In this document: one piece after another, positions 11,701 to 21,296 of the stretch
Layout: each line of letters opens with the position of its first letter
Position numbering within the stretch: position 1 is the first letter of the stretch
NCBI GenBank assembly: GCA_029237695.1
Contig: CM055272.1
Span: forward strand, 32,808,791-32,872,790
Direction: 5' to 3'
From: Conchocele bisecta
Taxonomy: Eukaryota > Mollusca > Bivalvia > Lucinida > Thyasiridae
DNA: 64,000 nucleotides
Notes under the pieces: generated by a model
The model's database searches: none
What the model saw: only the letters and a program-made list of their open reading frames with translations
What the model was told of the DNA's origin: nothing
Program-made: the position numbers and the translations under genes

Positions 11701-14700
11701 TTGCTGTCTGTTGATGAGTACCTGTAAACGGTAGTGTGATTTTATTTTACCCAATTAAAATTTTGAAACACCAAATTGCTTCAGAATTCAGATCCATTCT
11801 GCAACTCGATAGCCAGGCCACATAATTTGGTTGAGTACGATAACTCATCTAAAATGTACAGAACTGAAAAAATACAGTGTCATGATCTGGTACCAGGCAC
11901 CCTTATTACACTGCATCCCTTGGCCCCAAGAGTGAATACCAGCAATATTCACCAAAACGATGTGAATACATATTTTGCGATCAGTGTAGATCCACATCAG
12001 ACTGTGCATCCGCACAGTCTGATGAGGATCTGAACTGTTCGCCTACATTTAAGGATCCATTATCAGGGATTCCGCTGTGGGGGGGAATAAAAGAATCGCC
12101 ACTTCAAATGAAAAAAAAAAATTTGTTTTTTTTTTTTTTTTTTTAAGAGGCGATTTTATTTCTAAAATTGTAAATTTTTATCGCCAATTGTTTCTTTTTA
12201 TCGCCAATTGCGAAAGTGGCGATCGCCAGCGGAATCCCTGCATTATTGCATTATCATCATATATTGAAGCTGTACTGATCATGTACCATGTTTTCTGTAG
12301 CAGTTTCCTTTATTACACTGGTGTATTATTCTTGTTTAATATACTGCATTATTACATTGTAAAAGCCCATTATAAGCTATATGTACATCGCAATACAGCT
12401 GTGAATATTTCAAGGCTGATATATGTGGCTTATGGCATTTGTTTTCTGTGTAGCTCCTGATCTGCTATGATACTCCTGCAACTAGTTACGGGCACTTTCT
12501 CTGTATAACTCCCGTACCATCTGTAGCATATACTACGGACGGTTCGTGAGTGTTGCAGAGTTATTGCCTGCAACTATACCTGCAGCCAGATAAGGACATA
12601 CGGATACTGTTCGCTTGGAGCAGGACATGTATTTCACCAACAGAATGGTGAACAGTGCAGACCCTGATCAGACTGTGTGGTAAATAAGATAAACCCTGTT
12701 TCTTCATTCACATACATATTTGTGGCTGTGACTGGAGAAATGGGGCTTATGGGTTATGCAATCAGTGTAGATCCAGATAAGCCTGTGCGTCCGCACAGTC
12801 TGATCAGGATCGGCACTGTTCACAGTTCCATCAATAAAATACATGTCATGCTTCTAACAAGCAATAGATATCATTATCAGACTACAGGAATGTGCAAGAA
12901 CTACACTGATCATAAATCCTATAAGCCCCATTTCTCCAGTCACAGCCACATATGTGATACTGAAGATTTATTTCTCCAATTTGTGGATATTGTGGTGGAT
13001 CCAGTAGCCTATTTCATCAACATTGCAAAGTATACTTTACTAGCAAAGTATACTTTGAGGGAGAAATCATTTATTTTTCCTGAAATGCATTATTTCATAT
13101 AGAACTAACAAATGCATATATTTCATGATTAAAAGTATGCAGAATTATTATACTGAATGTATTACATTATCACAGCCATAATGGCTGTGATAATGTAATA
13201 AATTCAGTATAATAAAAATTAATAAATTTATCATAAAATTGAAAATTTCTTCCTCAAAGTATACTTTGCCACTAAAGTATACTTTGCAATGTTGATGAAA
13301 TAGGCTACAGTTCATGATCTGCTATCACACTACTGCACCTTGATGAGGACCTATACCGTCTTCTAGCAGGATGACTGACTGAATAGCGAACGGAGCAAAG
13401 GCTACTGATTCACATGCCGACTATGAGGACATATATCAGGGATCAGTTTACAGGGCGAAGTGGGCGAAATTCTTTCCCTGAATTGTTTGACTTCTCCCTA
13501 TTTTGAGTTGAGGAAAAGTTTTTCACCATATAAAACTGAAATTTTGAAAAAAAATGGTCTATTTTCTCAATTTTTGAGTGAAAACTTCTCCCTATTTTGA
13601 AGGGCTAGCTTGAACCCTGTATATCACCAATTATCATGGATGTGTGCCTTATCATTGATTCATGCCCCTAAGAAACAAGTGAATAAGCATATTCTAAACA
13701 TAGTGTTAATTGAAAATTATTTTAAAAGGTATTTTAACCCTTTCAACCCTAAGGAACTGGAATGGACTGTGATATGCTAATGTTCCGACCAATCCAATGG
13801 TCGCAAAATGATTTTCAGATTCGTCCATTTATGAAAAGGGGGCGTTTTTGTTCTAAGAAATATGAAAATTACTTGCAAAAAGTGCAGATCCTGATGAGAC
13901 GGCTCGTTACGAGCCGGCTCATCTGGATCTGCACTGTTTGCATAAACCGATATAGCGGCCTTTCGGGTTCAAAGGGTTAAGTTGTTTCCCATGTAAGTTA
14001 CAGTTACAGTCAATTGTGGTTTCAGGCGCGTAGCTGGGGCCTTTTTTTTATTCGCGAGGGAGTACGCGGGCTGAATCCATATGATTCTGAGAAAAAAATA
14101 AAGCACCTCAGAACGCCCAGAATGCACCAGATTGCACCATTGTTTTCAAAATTTTCCGGGGGGGCATGCCCCCGGACCCCCCCTAGCACAATTATGAATC
14201 CACATGGATAGAGGGCTAGCTACGCCCCTGGTGGTTTACCACCTATTTTGTGATTTTTCTACATACCGTACATGTATTTCCTTAATCTGAAGAGGGTATG
14301 TTCGCGAATTATGCACAACATGTGATATACATGTATGTTGATTTCTAGGTGAATCTGGACTTCATCATACATGTATTTAAATTTGATGCATCTAGGCAAA
14401 AACACTTCAAGGAATACCACTCGAATGTGCAAAAAAATTGTAGGGCACGAACCTGATGAGATCAATTAGGTGACTTGGTGGGTTACTTCTAGGGACTCTT
14501 AACATGCTTAAGATTTGCATAAACAACAATTTTGGCGAATTCCTTATATGCACTCATAGTCAGGTGTTGAAACTTGTTGATGTATACATTGTCAGGAATT
14601 AATCAGAATATAACACACAATATGAATTTATGTGCTTAGGGGCACACATTCATGAGAACAGTGAATACTGTTTGCAAATGTTCATAAGCCTGAAATATAA

Positions 14701-17700
14701 TGTACCGATTCACAAATACCGTATTAACCCTAAATATTCGGACACAATTTGCTTTGGGAAACCCAAAACAAATTGTATCCACAGACATTGTTAGTGTCAT
14801 TAAACCAGTACTGCCATACCAAAGCTAAAAATTGGCACATTCACTGTTGTGGGAAAACCATATGTTTGTATGTGTTTCTCCAAATAAATGGCACCCAAAT
14901 ATTTAGGGTTATTCAGGGATTCCGCTGGGGAAAAAAAAAAAAATCCCCACTTCAAAAAAAAAATTTTTTTTTTTTCGAAAATTGTAATTTTTTATCGCCA
15001 ATTGTTTATTTTTATCGCCAATTGCAAAGTGGCGATCGCCAGCGGAATCCCTGGTTATTACGGGAGGCAATTTTCTATACTGTACATGTACTTACTGACT
15101 TCATTGAAGTCTTCAAATGTGATTTTGCCTGTACCCTCTCTGTCATAGTCCCGTAACACTTTCAGTACATCTGTTTTCTTTACATCAAAACCCAAGGCAC
15201 GCATCGCTACCTACATATTTGATGGAACAAAATGAAAATACAAGGAACCAATATAGTGTAGAATGGAAAATTAAAGAAAAAACAAAGATTATAATTAGGT
15301 TGAAGTGTTAGTTTACTGTGATAAACCATAATCATGTGTAATTGCGTATTCCTTCAAAAGTAATGTATATGCATCCACGCTCCAGATAATCTTTGTGTCT
15401 AAAGTGTACTATACCCCCAGATTTCAAAATCGATTGCGTATTTTACTTTTACAAATGGATAAAAAAATATAACAAATTTAAACATTCACCTTATTTGAGC
15501 TGCAAAAAGCAAACAACTAAATGAATGTTCAACTTTATGACAGTATTTTCACTAGTCAATTTGAAAATCAATGCGTATTTTCACATTGCTGCATTCAGCT
15601 AAAATAAATGCGTACAATATGCCAATACACACCTTATCTGGAGCACTGTGCATGGGTCTAGTTTTTTATTATGTGCAATAGACTGAACACTGATTCACAC
15701 ATGTTCACAAAATTTAATAGAAAAAGAAAACTAAGTATGTGGCTCTGACTGGAGAAATGAGGCGTATGTCCTTGTGACTAACAGCTGTTTCAGGACGTAC
15801 AGTGCAACCTCTCTACAACAGCCACCCACGGGAAGAAGCAAAACTGGCTGTTGTAGAGAGATTAATGCTGAATTAAATTTTTTCATCCACTGTTTATTTA
15901 TTTTCTTCGACAATTCTCATCAAAACATGCTTTGGCAACATTTTAGAATCATTTCCAATGGAAATGATTCTAAAATGCTGTCAAAACATGTTTATATTTT
16001 AAAAGAAGGCAAAAACAACAGCAGACGACAATGTTCGTGCTCAAAACGAAGAGTTAGATACAGAGGAAATCATCCATTTGGGATATAAAATAGCGGCTGT
16101 TATAGAGAGGGCGTTGTTGTAGAGGTGGCCATTCGGGGAGGTTCGACTGTAATACTATCGCGGTCCAAAGTAATAATTTGACGTGTACACCGTATATGAT
16201 AACTTAGTCCACTAACATTCCGAAACTCATGATTTATTTTCATTGATGATTGCAGGGCTCCAGATAAGGAATTAGTAATCGAGTATTGTCACTCCATCAT
16301 TTCTGAAGCAATTGGGTATTTCAAAATGTTAATTGTGTAAAATAGAATCACACTACAGTTTACATATCAGCAGACCGCACTTATGAAATAGTTTGCTTCT
16401 AAAAAAAATTCATGGAAAAATAAGAAAATACCTATATTTGTGGTCTGTTTATTGTTTTCTGTAGCATGATAAAGATACCACAAATTGTTCATTGCTTTTT
16501 GATACTCACTACTTCTGATTTCAATTGGGTTTTTGGCAATTTTAATTGGGTATTTACGCAAATACGCAGCTTATCTGGAGCTCTGTGAGTGTACATCCTA
16601 TAAAGAAACTTAAGCTACACATTTATTTCTTTGTTGGATTTATAAACATCTCAATTTGTGGGTGGGTGGTGAGGGTTGTTTCATTTCAAAATGAAAGTTA
16701 AATAAATACTGGTACGTAAAAGTGTCACTAAATAAACTCCAAATAAGCCCGTGACAAGGCAAATATTGTCAATGTGACAAACCGTTTGAAATCTGTAATA
16801 AAAGGATGACCGTATGACAATTCAGAGGCCATCTCTACATAATCCGATTTTGACAAGAAATGCACCACATCGATCGTAGCGTCAATACTTTCAATTTGGT
16901 ATATGACATGACCATATTCGGTCAAAAATGAAATTTGACCCCACGGGCCACACCCATTTTTAACCCCGGGGTCACCATTTTAACAACTTGGAAAGAGCAT
17001 TGTACATCAATCATTGAAATCCATCCGGCAGTTCGCGAGAAGACTTTGTGTTGTTTTTAGACAGTGGCCATCTTGGATTATATACGACCTCCATTTTAAC
17101 AAATCTGACACGGCTTCACCTAAGGACCATAATTGTGAAGTTTGGCTACCATTGGCCAAATGGTTTTTGTAAAAGAGGATGTTTGAAATCTCAAATATAA
17201 GGATGACGTTTTAACATTTTGGCGGACATGTTGGATGCCGTAATCATCCGATTTCACTGAAAACTGTACCGGAGCGATCGTCTCGTCGATATCTTTGATT
17301 TGATTTATGATGCGACCATATTGGGTCAAAAATCAAATTTAAACCCTATTTGACCCCCCGGGGTCACCAATTAACAACTTTGAAAGAGCATTGTACATCA
17401 GCCATTTCGGCCAAGTTTGGTCGAAATCCGTCCGGCGGATGACTTTTCGACCTTCCGGTGGCCATGTTGGATGACGTAATCAACTGATTTTGATGAAAAC
17501 TGCACCAGAGCGATCGTCTCGTCAATATCTTCGATTTGATCATATTCGGTCAAATATGAAATTTGACCCCTATTTGACCCCCCAGGCCATGCCCATTTTT
17601 GACCATGGGGTCACGATTTAACAACTTTGAAAGATATTTTTTACATTGATTATTCCTGCCAAGTTTCGTCGAAATCTGTGGTTCATGAGAAGATTTTTCA

Positions 17701-18128
17701 AGAATTTGTGGTGGCCATCTTGGATTGGCGACGACCTCCATTTTAACAAATTTGTAATCCCCCTACCTATGTACCATGTGTGTGAAGTTTGACCAGCATC
17801 TGCCCAGTGGTTCCGGAGAAGAAGACGTTTGAAATTGTGGACAGATGACGATGATGTACGAAAAGCGGTAACAATAGCTCACTTGAGCCTTTGGCTCAGG
17901 TGAGCTATAAAATACAGTCAGAAAAGCTCTGTATCTTCAGCACAAAATGGGTTAAAGCCCTATTTCTCCAATAACAGCCACACACGACGAACCTTCAACT
18001 CATGGTAATCTATGGCCCGGTCCTTGTCTGTGTCAAATAAATCAAATGCCTCTCGAATTTCTTGTTTTTGTTCATCAGCTAATTCCCTTTTCTTCTTCTT
18101 CTTTCCCTTGTCAAGAGCAAATTCTGCT
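5791..18128 (-). CDS. CETN3: Centrin-3, EF-hand calcium-binding protein of centrioles (5 exons found, first short coding exon missing)
   Basis: Centrin-3 is a small calcium-binding protein of centrioles and basal bodies, and in yeast-type systems of the nuclear pore/TREX-2 complex. Exons, in transcription order: 18128-17993, 15210-15096, 8385-8271, 6587-6511, 5834-5791 (stop TAG 5793-5791). All junctions are AG/GT and the phases agree (0, 1, 2, 1). They encode about 161 residues; human CETN3 has 167, so only about six N-terminal residues (an exon upstream of 18128) are missing. Centrin-3-specific strings are visible: [14 protein letters not shown] in EF1, [15 protein letters not shown] in EF2, LERDPQEEI and [20 protein letters not shown] in EF3, and [14 protein letters not shown] at the C terminus. 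The EF1 loop (D-T-D-K-D..E) and EF4 loop (D-R-D-G-D-G..E) are canonical. EF2 and EF3 loops are weaker, with Asp or Asn at position 12. The lysine-rich stretch KKKKK precedes EF1. The exon 1 donor (GTTCGT) is non-ideal. Introns carry many MITEs. Confidence 0.95.
6218..6460. repeat. CCTGATCAGACTGC dispersed repeat, two units, in CETN3 intron 4
   Basis: Two units spaced about 155 bp share 'GTGAACAGAG...CCTGATCAGACTGC.CAGAT...CTGATCTG...ACACTGGTTGCAA'. The same repeat appears at 7320-7376, 7735-7861, 8167-8215, 11965-12040, 12640-12680, 12760-12830, 13885-13940, 39890-39960 and 43020-43100. It is internally palindromic (AGATCCAGATCAG / CTGATCAGGATCT). No coding content. Confidence 0.7.
7377..7681 (+). 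mobile_element. Hairpin MITE family A, copy 3
   Basis: Full-length GTAGCC...GGCTAC copy in CETN3 intron 3. It lies inside a unit of the CCTGATCAG-type dispersed repeat, whose two halves flank it. It shares private variants with copy 8 at 46662, such as GTAAAAAATTCAG in the right stem and GATTAAGAGT. Confidence 0.9.
7862..8166 (-). mobile_element. Hairpin MITE family A, copy 4
   Basis: Full-length copy inserted in the dispersed repeat between CCCTGATCA (ending 7861) and GACTGCACAG (8168 on), giving a clear empty-site comparison. The central stem is shorter than in sister copies, and the AT-rich left arm is degraded (run of T at 7932). Its right end is only about 105 bp from CETN3 exon 3. Confidence 0.88.
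8560..9127 (-). repeat. AGCTCACCTGAGC-type dispersed repeat, partial
   Basis: Shares 'CATCTTGGAT', 'GACGACCTCCA', 'GAAGACGTTTGAA' and a terminal 'GGTAACAATAG.TCACCT' with the longer copies at 16735-17910 (same strand) and 51040-52390 (opposite strand). Its end is separated from the following GAGC by MITE family A copy 5. Confidence 0.65.
9128..9432 (-). mobile_element. Hairpin MITE family A, copy 5
   Basis: Full-length and one of the best-preserved copies. The central stem pairs perfectly for about 35 bp on each side of AATT (9226-9291). It is inserted between CACCT and GAGC at the end of the preceding dispersed repeat. Located in CETN3 intron 2. Confidence 0.9.
9780..10030 (-). repeat. Dispersed repeat with CATGTACGTACATG core
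   Basis: Reverse-complement relative of 48133-48420 and of the flanks of the 48563-49783 minisatellite. Shared words include GACCTTGATCTTGGGTG, GGGTCGTATGCAAAACAAAG, ATCAAAATCGGTGAAGC and a terminal GGGGATAAT. Its core carries the alternating CGCATGTACGTACATG sequence. Confidence 0.65.
10057..10361 (-). mobile_element. Hairpin MITE family A, copy 6
   Basis: Full-length GTAGCC...GGCTAC copy with an intact central stem. Flanks are ACCT and AGGT, so the terminal palindrome extends three to four bases beyond the element here. CETN3 intron 2. Confidence 0.9.
10362..11435. other. CETN3 intron sequence without recognisable feature
   Basis: AT-rich sequence. The only structure seen is a small hairpin at about 10816-10857 (CAGAGACATAGAAT / ATTCTATGTCTCTG). 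The longest frame (106 codons, minus, 10592-10272) overlaps MITE copy 6 and is not credible. Confidence 0.5.
11436..11790. mobile_element. MITE family B, subfamily 2
   Basis: Starts CAGAGCTCCAGATAAG and contains ACCCAATTGAAAT-, AAAAAGCAAT- and AACAATAAACAGACCAC-type words that recur in reverse complement at 16255-16585. The right end (AAATTGCTTCAGAA) is less clear than the left. CETN3 intron 2. Confidence 0.65.
12066..12239. mobile_element. CAGGGATTCCGCTG element, copy 1 (6-bp TSD CATTAT)
   Basis: Terminal inverted repeat CAGGGATTCCGCTG / CAGCGGAATCCCTG. It is flanked directly by CATTAT on both sides (left ...CATTAT|CAGGG, right CCCTG|CATTAT...). The inside holds poly-T and the repeated word TATCGCCAATTG, followed by GTGGCGATCGCCAGCGG. 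Non-autonomous. Confidence 0.85.
12478..12597. mobile_element. TAGTTGC hairpin family, degenerate copy
   Basis: Starts CTGCAACTAGTTACGG and ends ATTGCCTGCAACTA, with CTCCCGTACCATCTGTAG / CTACGGACGG arms. Related to 20710-21275, 24038-24134, 25972-26064 and 31010-31220. Confidence 0.6.
12713..12955. mobile_element. MITE family C (TGTGGCTGTGACTGGAGAAATG ends)
   Basis: About 240 bp with inverted ends ATGTGGCTGTGACTGGAGAA and TTCTCCAGTCACAGCCACAT, containing one CCTGATCAG-type palindromic core. Other copies lie at 39845-40090 and 42986-43230. Single ends are at about 15733 and 17950-17985. Confidence 0.75.
13004..13308 (+). mobile_element. Hairpin MITE family A, copy 7
   Basis: Full-length copy with intact central stem in CETN3 intron 2. 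A nearby 141-codon plus frame (12677-13102) runs into this MITE and is an artefact. Confidence 0.9.
13437..13605. mobile_element. CAGGGATC...GAACCCTG small element
   Basis: Imperfect inverted ends CAGGGATCAGTTTACAGGGC and CTAGCTTGAACCCTG enclose two GAAAA/TTCTCCCTATTTTGA-type repeats. TATAT lies on both sides as a possible target duplication. hAT-like ends; weak support. Confidence 0.45.
13738..13976. mobile_element. piggyBac-type MITE (TTAA target sites)
   Basis: A 239-bp element with inverted ends CCCTTTCAACCC and GGGTTCAAAGGG, flanked on both sides by TTAA (13734-13737 and 13977-13980). Removing it with one TTAA restores the host repeat seen at 21297-21857. It contains a hairpin core AGTGCAGATCCTGATGAG / CTCATCTGGATCTGCACT. 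TTAA duplication is the signature of piggyBac (also Kolobok). A partial relative starts at 39651. Confidence 0.85.
14023..14230. mobile_element. hAT-like MITE (CAGGGGCGTAGC ends)
   Basis: Inverted ends CAGGCGCGTAGCT and AGCTACGCCCCTG with GTGGTTT on each side (14016-14022 and 14231-14237). CAGGGGCGTAGC-type termini and 7-8 bp duplications fit hAT elements. Inserted in the same host repeat as the TTAA element. Confidence 0.8.
14725..14911. mobile_element. Small TIR element (AACCCTAAATATT ends)
   Basis: Left AACCCTAAATATTCGGACAC and right CCAAATATTTAGGGTT are inverted. Its right end abuts the CAGGGATTCC element that follows. A related stretch lies near 45145-45215. Confidence 0.6.
14918..15053. 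mobile_element. CAGGGATTCCGCTG element, copy 2 (6-bp TSD GTTATT)
   Basis: CAGGGATTCCGCTGG at the left and CCAGCGGAATCCCTG at the right, flanked by GTTATT on both sides. Inside are A and T runs and two TATCGCCAATTG words. It sits about 45 bp from CETN3 exon 2. Confidence 0.85.
15379..15647. mobile_element. MITE family B, subfamily 1
   Basis: Left GCTCCAGATAATCTTTGTGT, right ACACCTTATCTGGAGCAC. It contains CCCCCAGATTTCAAA and GCGTATTTTCAC words shared with 40500-40839 and 46235-46632. CETN3 intron 1. Confidence 0.7.
15800..16149. mobile_element. pogo/Tigger-like MITE (TA target), copy 1
   Basis: TA|CAGTGCAACCTCTCTACAAC at the left and GGGGAGGTTCGACTG|TA at the right. GGCTGTTGTAGAGAG words recur in the subterminal regions. 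The centre contains a perfect palindrome built on TTTTAGAATCATTTCC and its complement (about 15943-15978), also present in the copy at 41885-42235. TA duplication with CAGTCGAACC-like ends suits pogo/Tigger elements. Confidence 0.7.
16255..16585. mobile_element. MITE family B, subfamily 2, second copy
   Basis: GGGCTCCAGATAAGG to CTTATCTGGAGCTCT. Largely the reverse complement of the copy at 11436-11790. Confidence 0.7.
16735..17912 (-). repeat. AGCTCACCTGAGC-type long dispersed repeat
   Basis: Contains three internal ~400-bp sub-units with TTTGACCCC, CATCTTGGAT, GCGATCGTCTCGTC and GAAAGAGCATTGTACATC words, and ends with GTAACAATAGCTCACTTGAGC and a short TTTGGCTCAGGTGAGCTA hairpin. The same family in the other orientation is at 51040-52390. 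No long frame. It lies in CETN3 intron 1 close to exon 1. Confidence 0.75.
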
Positions 18129-18172
18129 CTGTAAGTAAAAAAGGGGCTCTTTATTAAAATTCAGGGATTCCG

Positions 18173-18268
18173 CTGGGGAAAATAAAAAATGTGCCACTTC
18201 AAAAAAAAAATATATAATTTTTTTTTATCGCCAATTGCGAAAGTGGCGATCGCCAGCGGAATCCCTGA
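18173..18268. mobile_element. CAGGGATTCCGCTG element, copy 3 (6-bp TSD AAAATT)
   Basis: A short internally deleted copy with CAGGGATTCCGCTGG / CCAGCGGAATCCCTG ends, flanked by AAAATT on both sides. It lies about 45 bp upstream of the 5' end of the first CETN3 exon found. Confidence 0.85.
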
Positions 18269-18599
18269 AAATTATTGATGGTTGTTACATGTACAAGTAA
18301 GTATGTATTGTCGGCTCATTTGTAAATTTTACACTGAATATTATTAAGTACAGCATTTACTATTAGGTACAGCATTAACATAGTCAAACCTGTCATAAGC
18401 AGCCACCCAAGGGAAGTTACAAAACTGGCTGCTTAACAGAGGTGACCTCTTAATAGAGGGTTGTGTTTTCGAAATCAATATCGGCGAAATATGGCGACAG
18501 ATTTGCGTATAATCCAGTGTTTTTTAACCCATTCCTTTCGGAATAGACATTTACGGATATGAAATTTATAAAGAATTTTATTTTTATTTTTGTTATTTC

Positions 18600-18690
18600 T
18601 CAATGAAAGTATATGTTGTGACCACTCATTTGAACCGTCTGACGAAATGGTTTAAATGGTGGTCGCGTCATATACTTCTGAGTGCATAGA
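18600..18690. repeat. Small foldback (CCACTCATTTGAACCGTCT)
   Basis: Arms AAGTATATGTTGTGACCACT / GTGGTCGCGTCATATACTT surround TTGAACCGTCT. Nearly the same unit is nested at 42718-42810. Its position inside the 18283-20115 element makes it a younger insertion. Confidence 0.6.
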
Positions 18691-19848
18691 AGGAAAATAT
18701 TTAGGGTTTTCCGCAAATATAAGCGTATCCTCATGAAATGGGTTACTGATTGCCCCATGATTCGACATCTGCGGGACATCAAAAGGCGTGTTGACCAATC
18801 AGAGCAATTTCAAAACATAGCCTAAAGGTCACACAGTTTACAGCCTCGTGCTGAATGATGTCATACGATACACACCTGTCAGTTGACACGGCTGGGTGTT
18901 ATCGATTTTTTTGCACAAAACAACACACAAATCTCGCCTGTGTAATATTTCAAAATCAGTTGTATCTTCCGTAAATGACGCCGAATGTCGACAGAAATTT
19001 CGGCAGTGCAGCCGAAATGACGCTGAAAGCAGCCTATAGCTATGACCAATTTGCACTGTCTGCTGACGTAATTATGATGTTTTTAATTAGAGGTTGAACA
19101 TTGTAAACCATGTGCAGACTACTCGAATACACCGCCTGGTCTGGCTGTTAATGCAATAAGCCGGGATTTGTCAGAGATAGAGACCCAATTCACATAAACA
19201 CGTTTGCCATCTCATAAATAGACAGGTTCCCGGTAGAATTGTTTCACTAGGCACGCATCAGACAGGGTACCAGTCTAGTGATGCATACGAAACTGACGTC
19301 AACAACCGCGTGTAATGATATTTGATATGGCTTCGTGTTGTAAATCTTGACATGCGGTGTGTTTGATGTCGGCCAGCTAACTTAATTAGGCTTGCCACTT
19401 TGGACGAATCAGCATCGTGTAAATACACAGTTTCGAAACTAATGATGGAGTTTTATAACGTGCGTGGAATTGCATTATGCATATTGGGATTTACCGTTAA
19501 TGGCGTCATGCAATATTTTTCATGGCAAAATGACACCGACCGATATGGGTCCGGTAAATGTTTTCAAAAGTTAACTCAAATGATAGAGGACAGATTGTGA
19601 TTCGGCAGAGAAAATGTCAACCGAATTACACGATTTGACTGCCGACATCATTGTTAATTCGCGCTTCGGTAACAACCGCCGCAGGGTACATTGATATCGG
19701 GATTAGCGGTGACCGTTTAATGAAATTGGATCACTAGTTTGGGATGATAATTAATGACCGCTGGCCGCGTCAGACGAGTGACCGTTAAATGAAAACGTTT
19801 TACATAGCAAAAATGCGCGGGAGGAATTTGAAGTGGCTGCTTAACGGC

Positions 19849-19992
19849 GGTGACCGCTGATTAAAGGTGACCGCTGATTAAAGGTGACCGCTGATTAAAG
19901 GTGACCGCTGATTAAAGGTGACTGCTGATTAAAGGTGACCGCTGATTAAAGGTGACCGCTGATTAAAGGTGACCGCTGATTAAAGGTGACCG
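19849..19992. repeat. Eight tandem copies of GGTGACCGCTGATTAAA
   Basis: Perfect 17-bp units except one C to T change near 19922 (GGTGACTGC). They lie just inside the right end of the TIR element. Confidence 0.95.
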
Positions 19993-20115
19993 CCCGAGCA
20001 GGTTCGACTGTACTTACATGTACTTGTATTATGTTAATGCTGTACCTAATAATATTCAGTGTAAAATTTACAAATGAGCTGACAATACATGCAAGCCTTG
20101 TGAATGAAGTTTTAC

Positions 20116-20709
20116 TTTCTCAAATATTTTCCATTTATTCTATATCTAACTTACATGCTGAATTAAATTTTATTGTCTGCTGTTTAATATTTATTTTCCA
20201 TGTTTCTCATCAAAACAATGTTTTGACAACACTAAAGTATTCTCAAACCATGTTTTTATTGAGAAACATGTACTTACTAACATATTTTAAAGATTTAATA
20301 ACCAAATGTTAGTCGGCAGAAAAATCGTGAAACAGACAGTAGGGGCGCAGAATTAGCACTAGCAGACACCATTGTATACTGGTCTACTCGGTTGTTGTGT
20401 ATAAGCAGTCCGTCCACAATCTGATGATAACAGAAAACATATTTGGAACACAACTGAGGACATTATTTACCTTCTTTGACGTAAAAAATAATTCAATTTA
20501 TAATTATTGAAGTTTTTGTGTGAATTTCAGTCTTAAAAAAAATAAAATAAAATCTAATCTGAATATCCGTATTGGGGCGTGTAACTTCACACATAATATC
20601 AATAAAACAGTGGCATTTGACGCACTGTTTATTATTTTAGGGATTCGGAGCGTGGATTAAGACAATTAGGCAGGTCAACATGATGTGATTGAAGAGGGCA
20701 TACAATTAT
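20116..20709. other. No recognisable feature
   Basis: AT-rich sequence between two TIR elements. I see no frame, repeat or structure that I can name. Confidence 0.4.
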
Positions 20710-21275
20710 CTAGTTGCGAACGGTAACTCTTGCAATCTACTCCCGTACCGTCCGTAGGAAGTTACAATTCCAGTCATAGGATTCCTCTGCAGAATAGCGA
20801 ATCAGATCTGATTCGCACTTTACGAGTTAATCGTGACATATTTTCCATTCAAAACAAATATTAGTATTATAAAAGTAATACAAACCAATTATTCTGAAAC
20901 AATTTTTAACATTGTAGAAGCTTTAGAAAATTATTTTTTGCATTTACAAAAAAATGGACCCCATCTTAACTTTTAAATGTTGAATTTGGCTGCCACTGAC
21001 TGGGTCACTTGTTGATTCTAGCTTAAATTTACTGTATCAGGTCATCTACATATGTAAATTGATGTCATAATTACTTGAATATGTTATTTTCATAATCATG
21101 ATAATATTAACACTCATTTCAGTTAAAAAATCTTTCACAATTAACTGCTAATGTGCGAATCAGATCTGATTCGCTATTCTGCAGAGGAATCCTATGAGTG
21201 GAATCGTAACACTGCCTACGAACGGTACGGGAGTAGATTGCAACTTCAATTTGCAAGAGTTACCGTTCGCAACTA
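20710..21275. mobile_element. TAGTTGC element, 566 bp, 8-bp TSD ACAATTAT
   Basis: Perfect duplication ACAATTAT at 20702-20709 and 21276-21283. The inverted ends CTAGTTGCGAACGGTAACTC / GAGTTACCGTTCGCAACTA continue through CTCCCGTACCGTCCGTAG and GCGAATCAGATCTGATTCGC into the interior, more than 100 bp per arm with small gaps. The unpaired middle has no transposase. An 8-bp duplication suggests a hAT- or P-like source. Confidence 0.85.
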
Positions 21276-21296
21276 ACAATTATCATGATTAGTCAC

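Larger units (their letters stand above)
13646..14659. mobile_element. ~556-bp TIR element interrupted by two later elements
   Basis: Ends resemble CATTGATTCATGCCCCTA and TTAGGGGCACACATTCATGAGAA. The uninterrupted, inverted relative at 21297-21857 aligns along its length. Subtracting the insertions 13738-13976 and 14023-14230 with their target duplications leaves about 556 bp, against 561 bp for the relative. Confidence 0.75.
18283..20115. mobile_element. ~1.8-kb TIR element with pogo-like inner ends and subterminal tandem repeats
   Basis: The outer arms GTATGTATTGTCGGCTCATT... and ...AATGAGCTGACAATACATGC, with CACTGAATATTATTA / TAATAATATTCAGTG, pair as long inverted repeats. Inside, GTCAAACCTGTCATAAGCAG and GAGCAGGTTCGACTGTA resemble the pogo-like MITE ends at 15800. 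The left arm has GGCTGCTTAACAGAGGTGACC and the right arm carries eight copies of a 17-bp unit. Short frames at 18838-19056 (minus) and 19400-19600 (plus) have no recognisable motif, so no transposase was found. Confidence 0.65.

Noticed and set aside
12077..12460. 127-codon plus frame
   Set aside because: Begins in poly-A/poly-T of the CAGGGATTCC element and continues through AT-rich intron; no motif.
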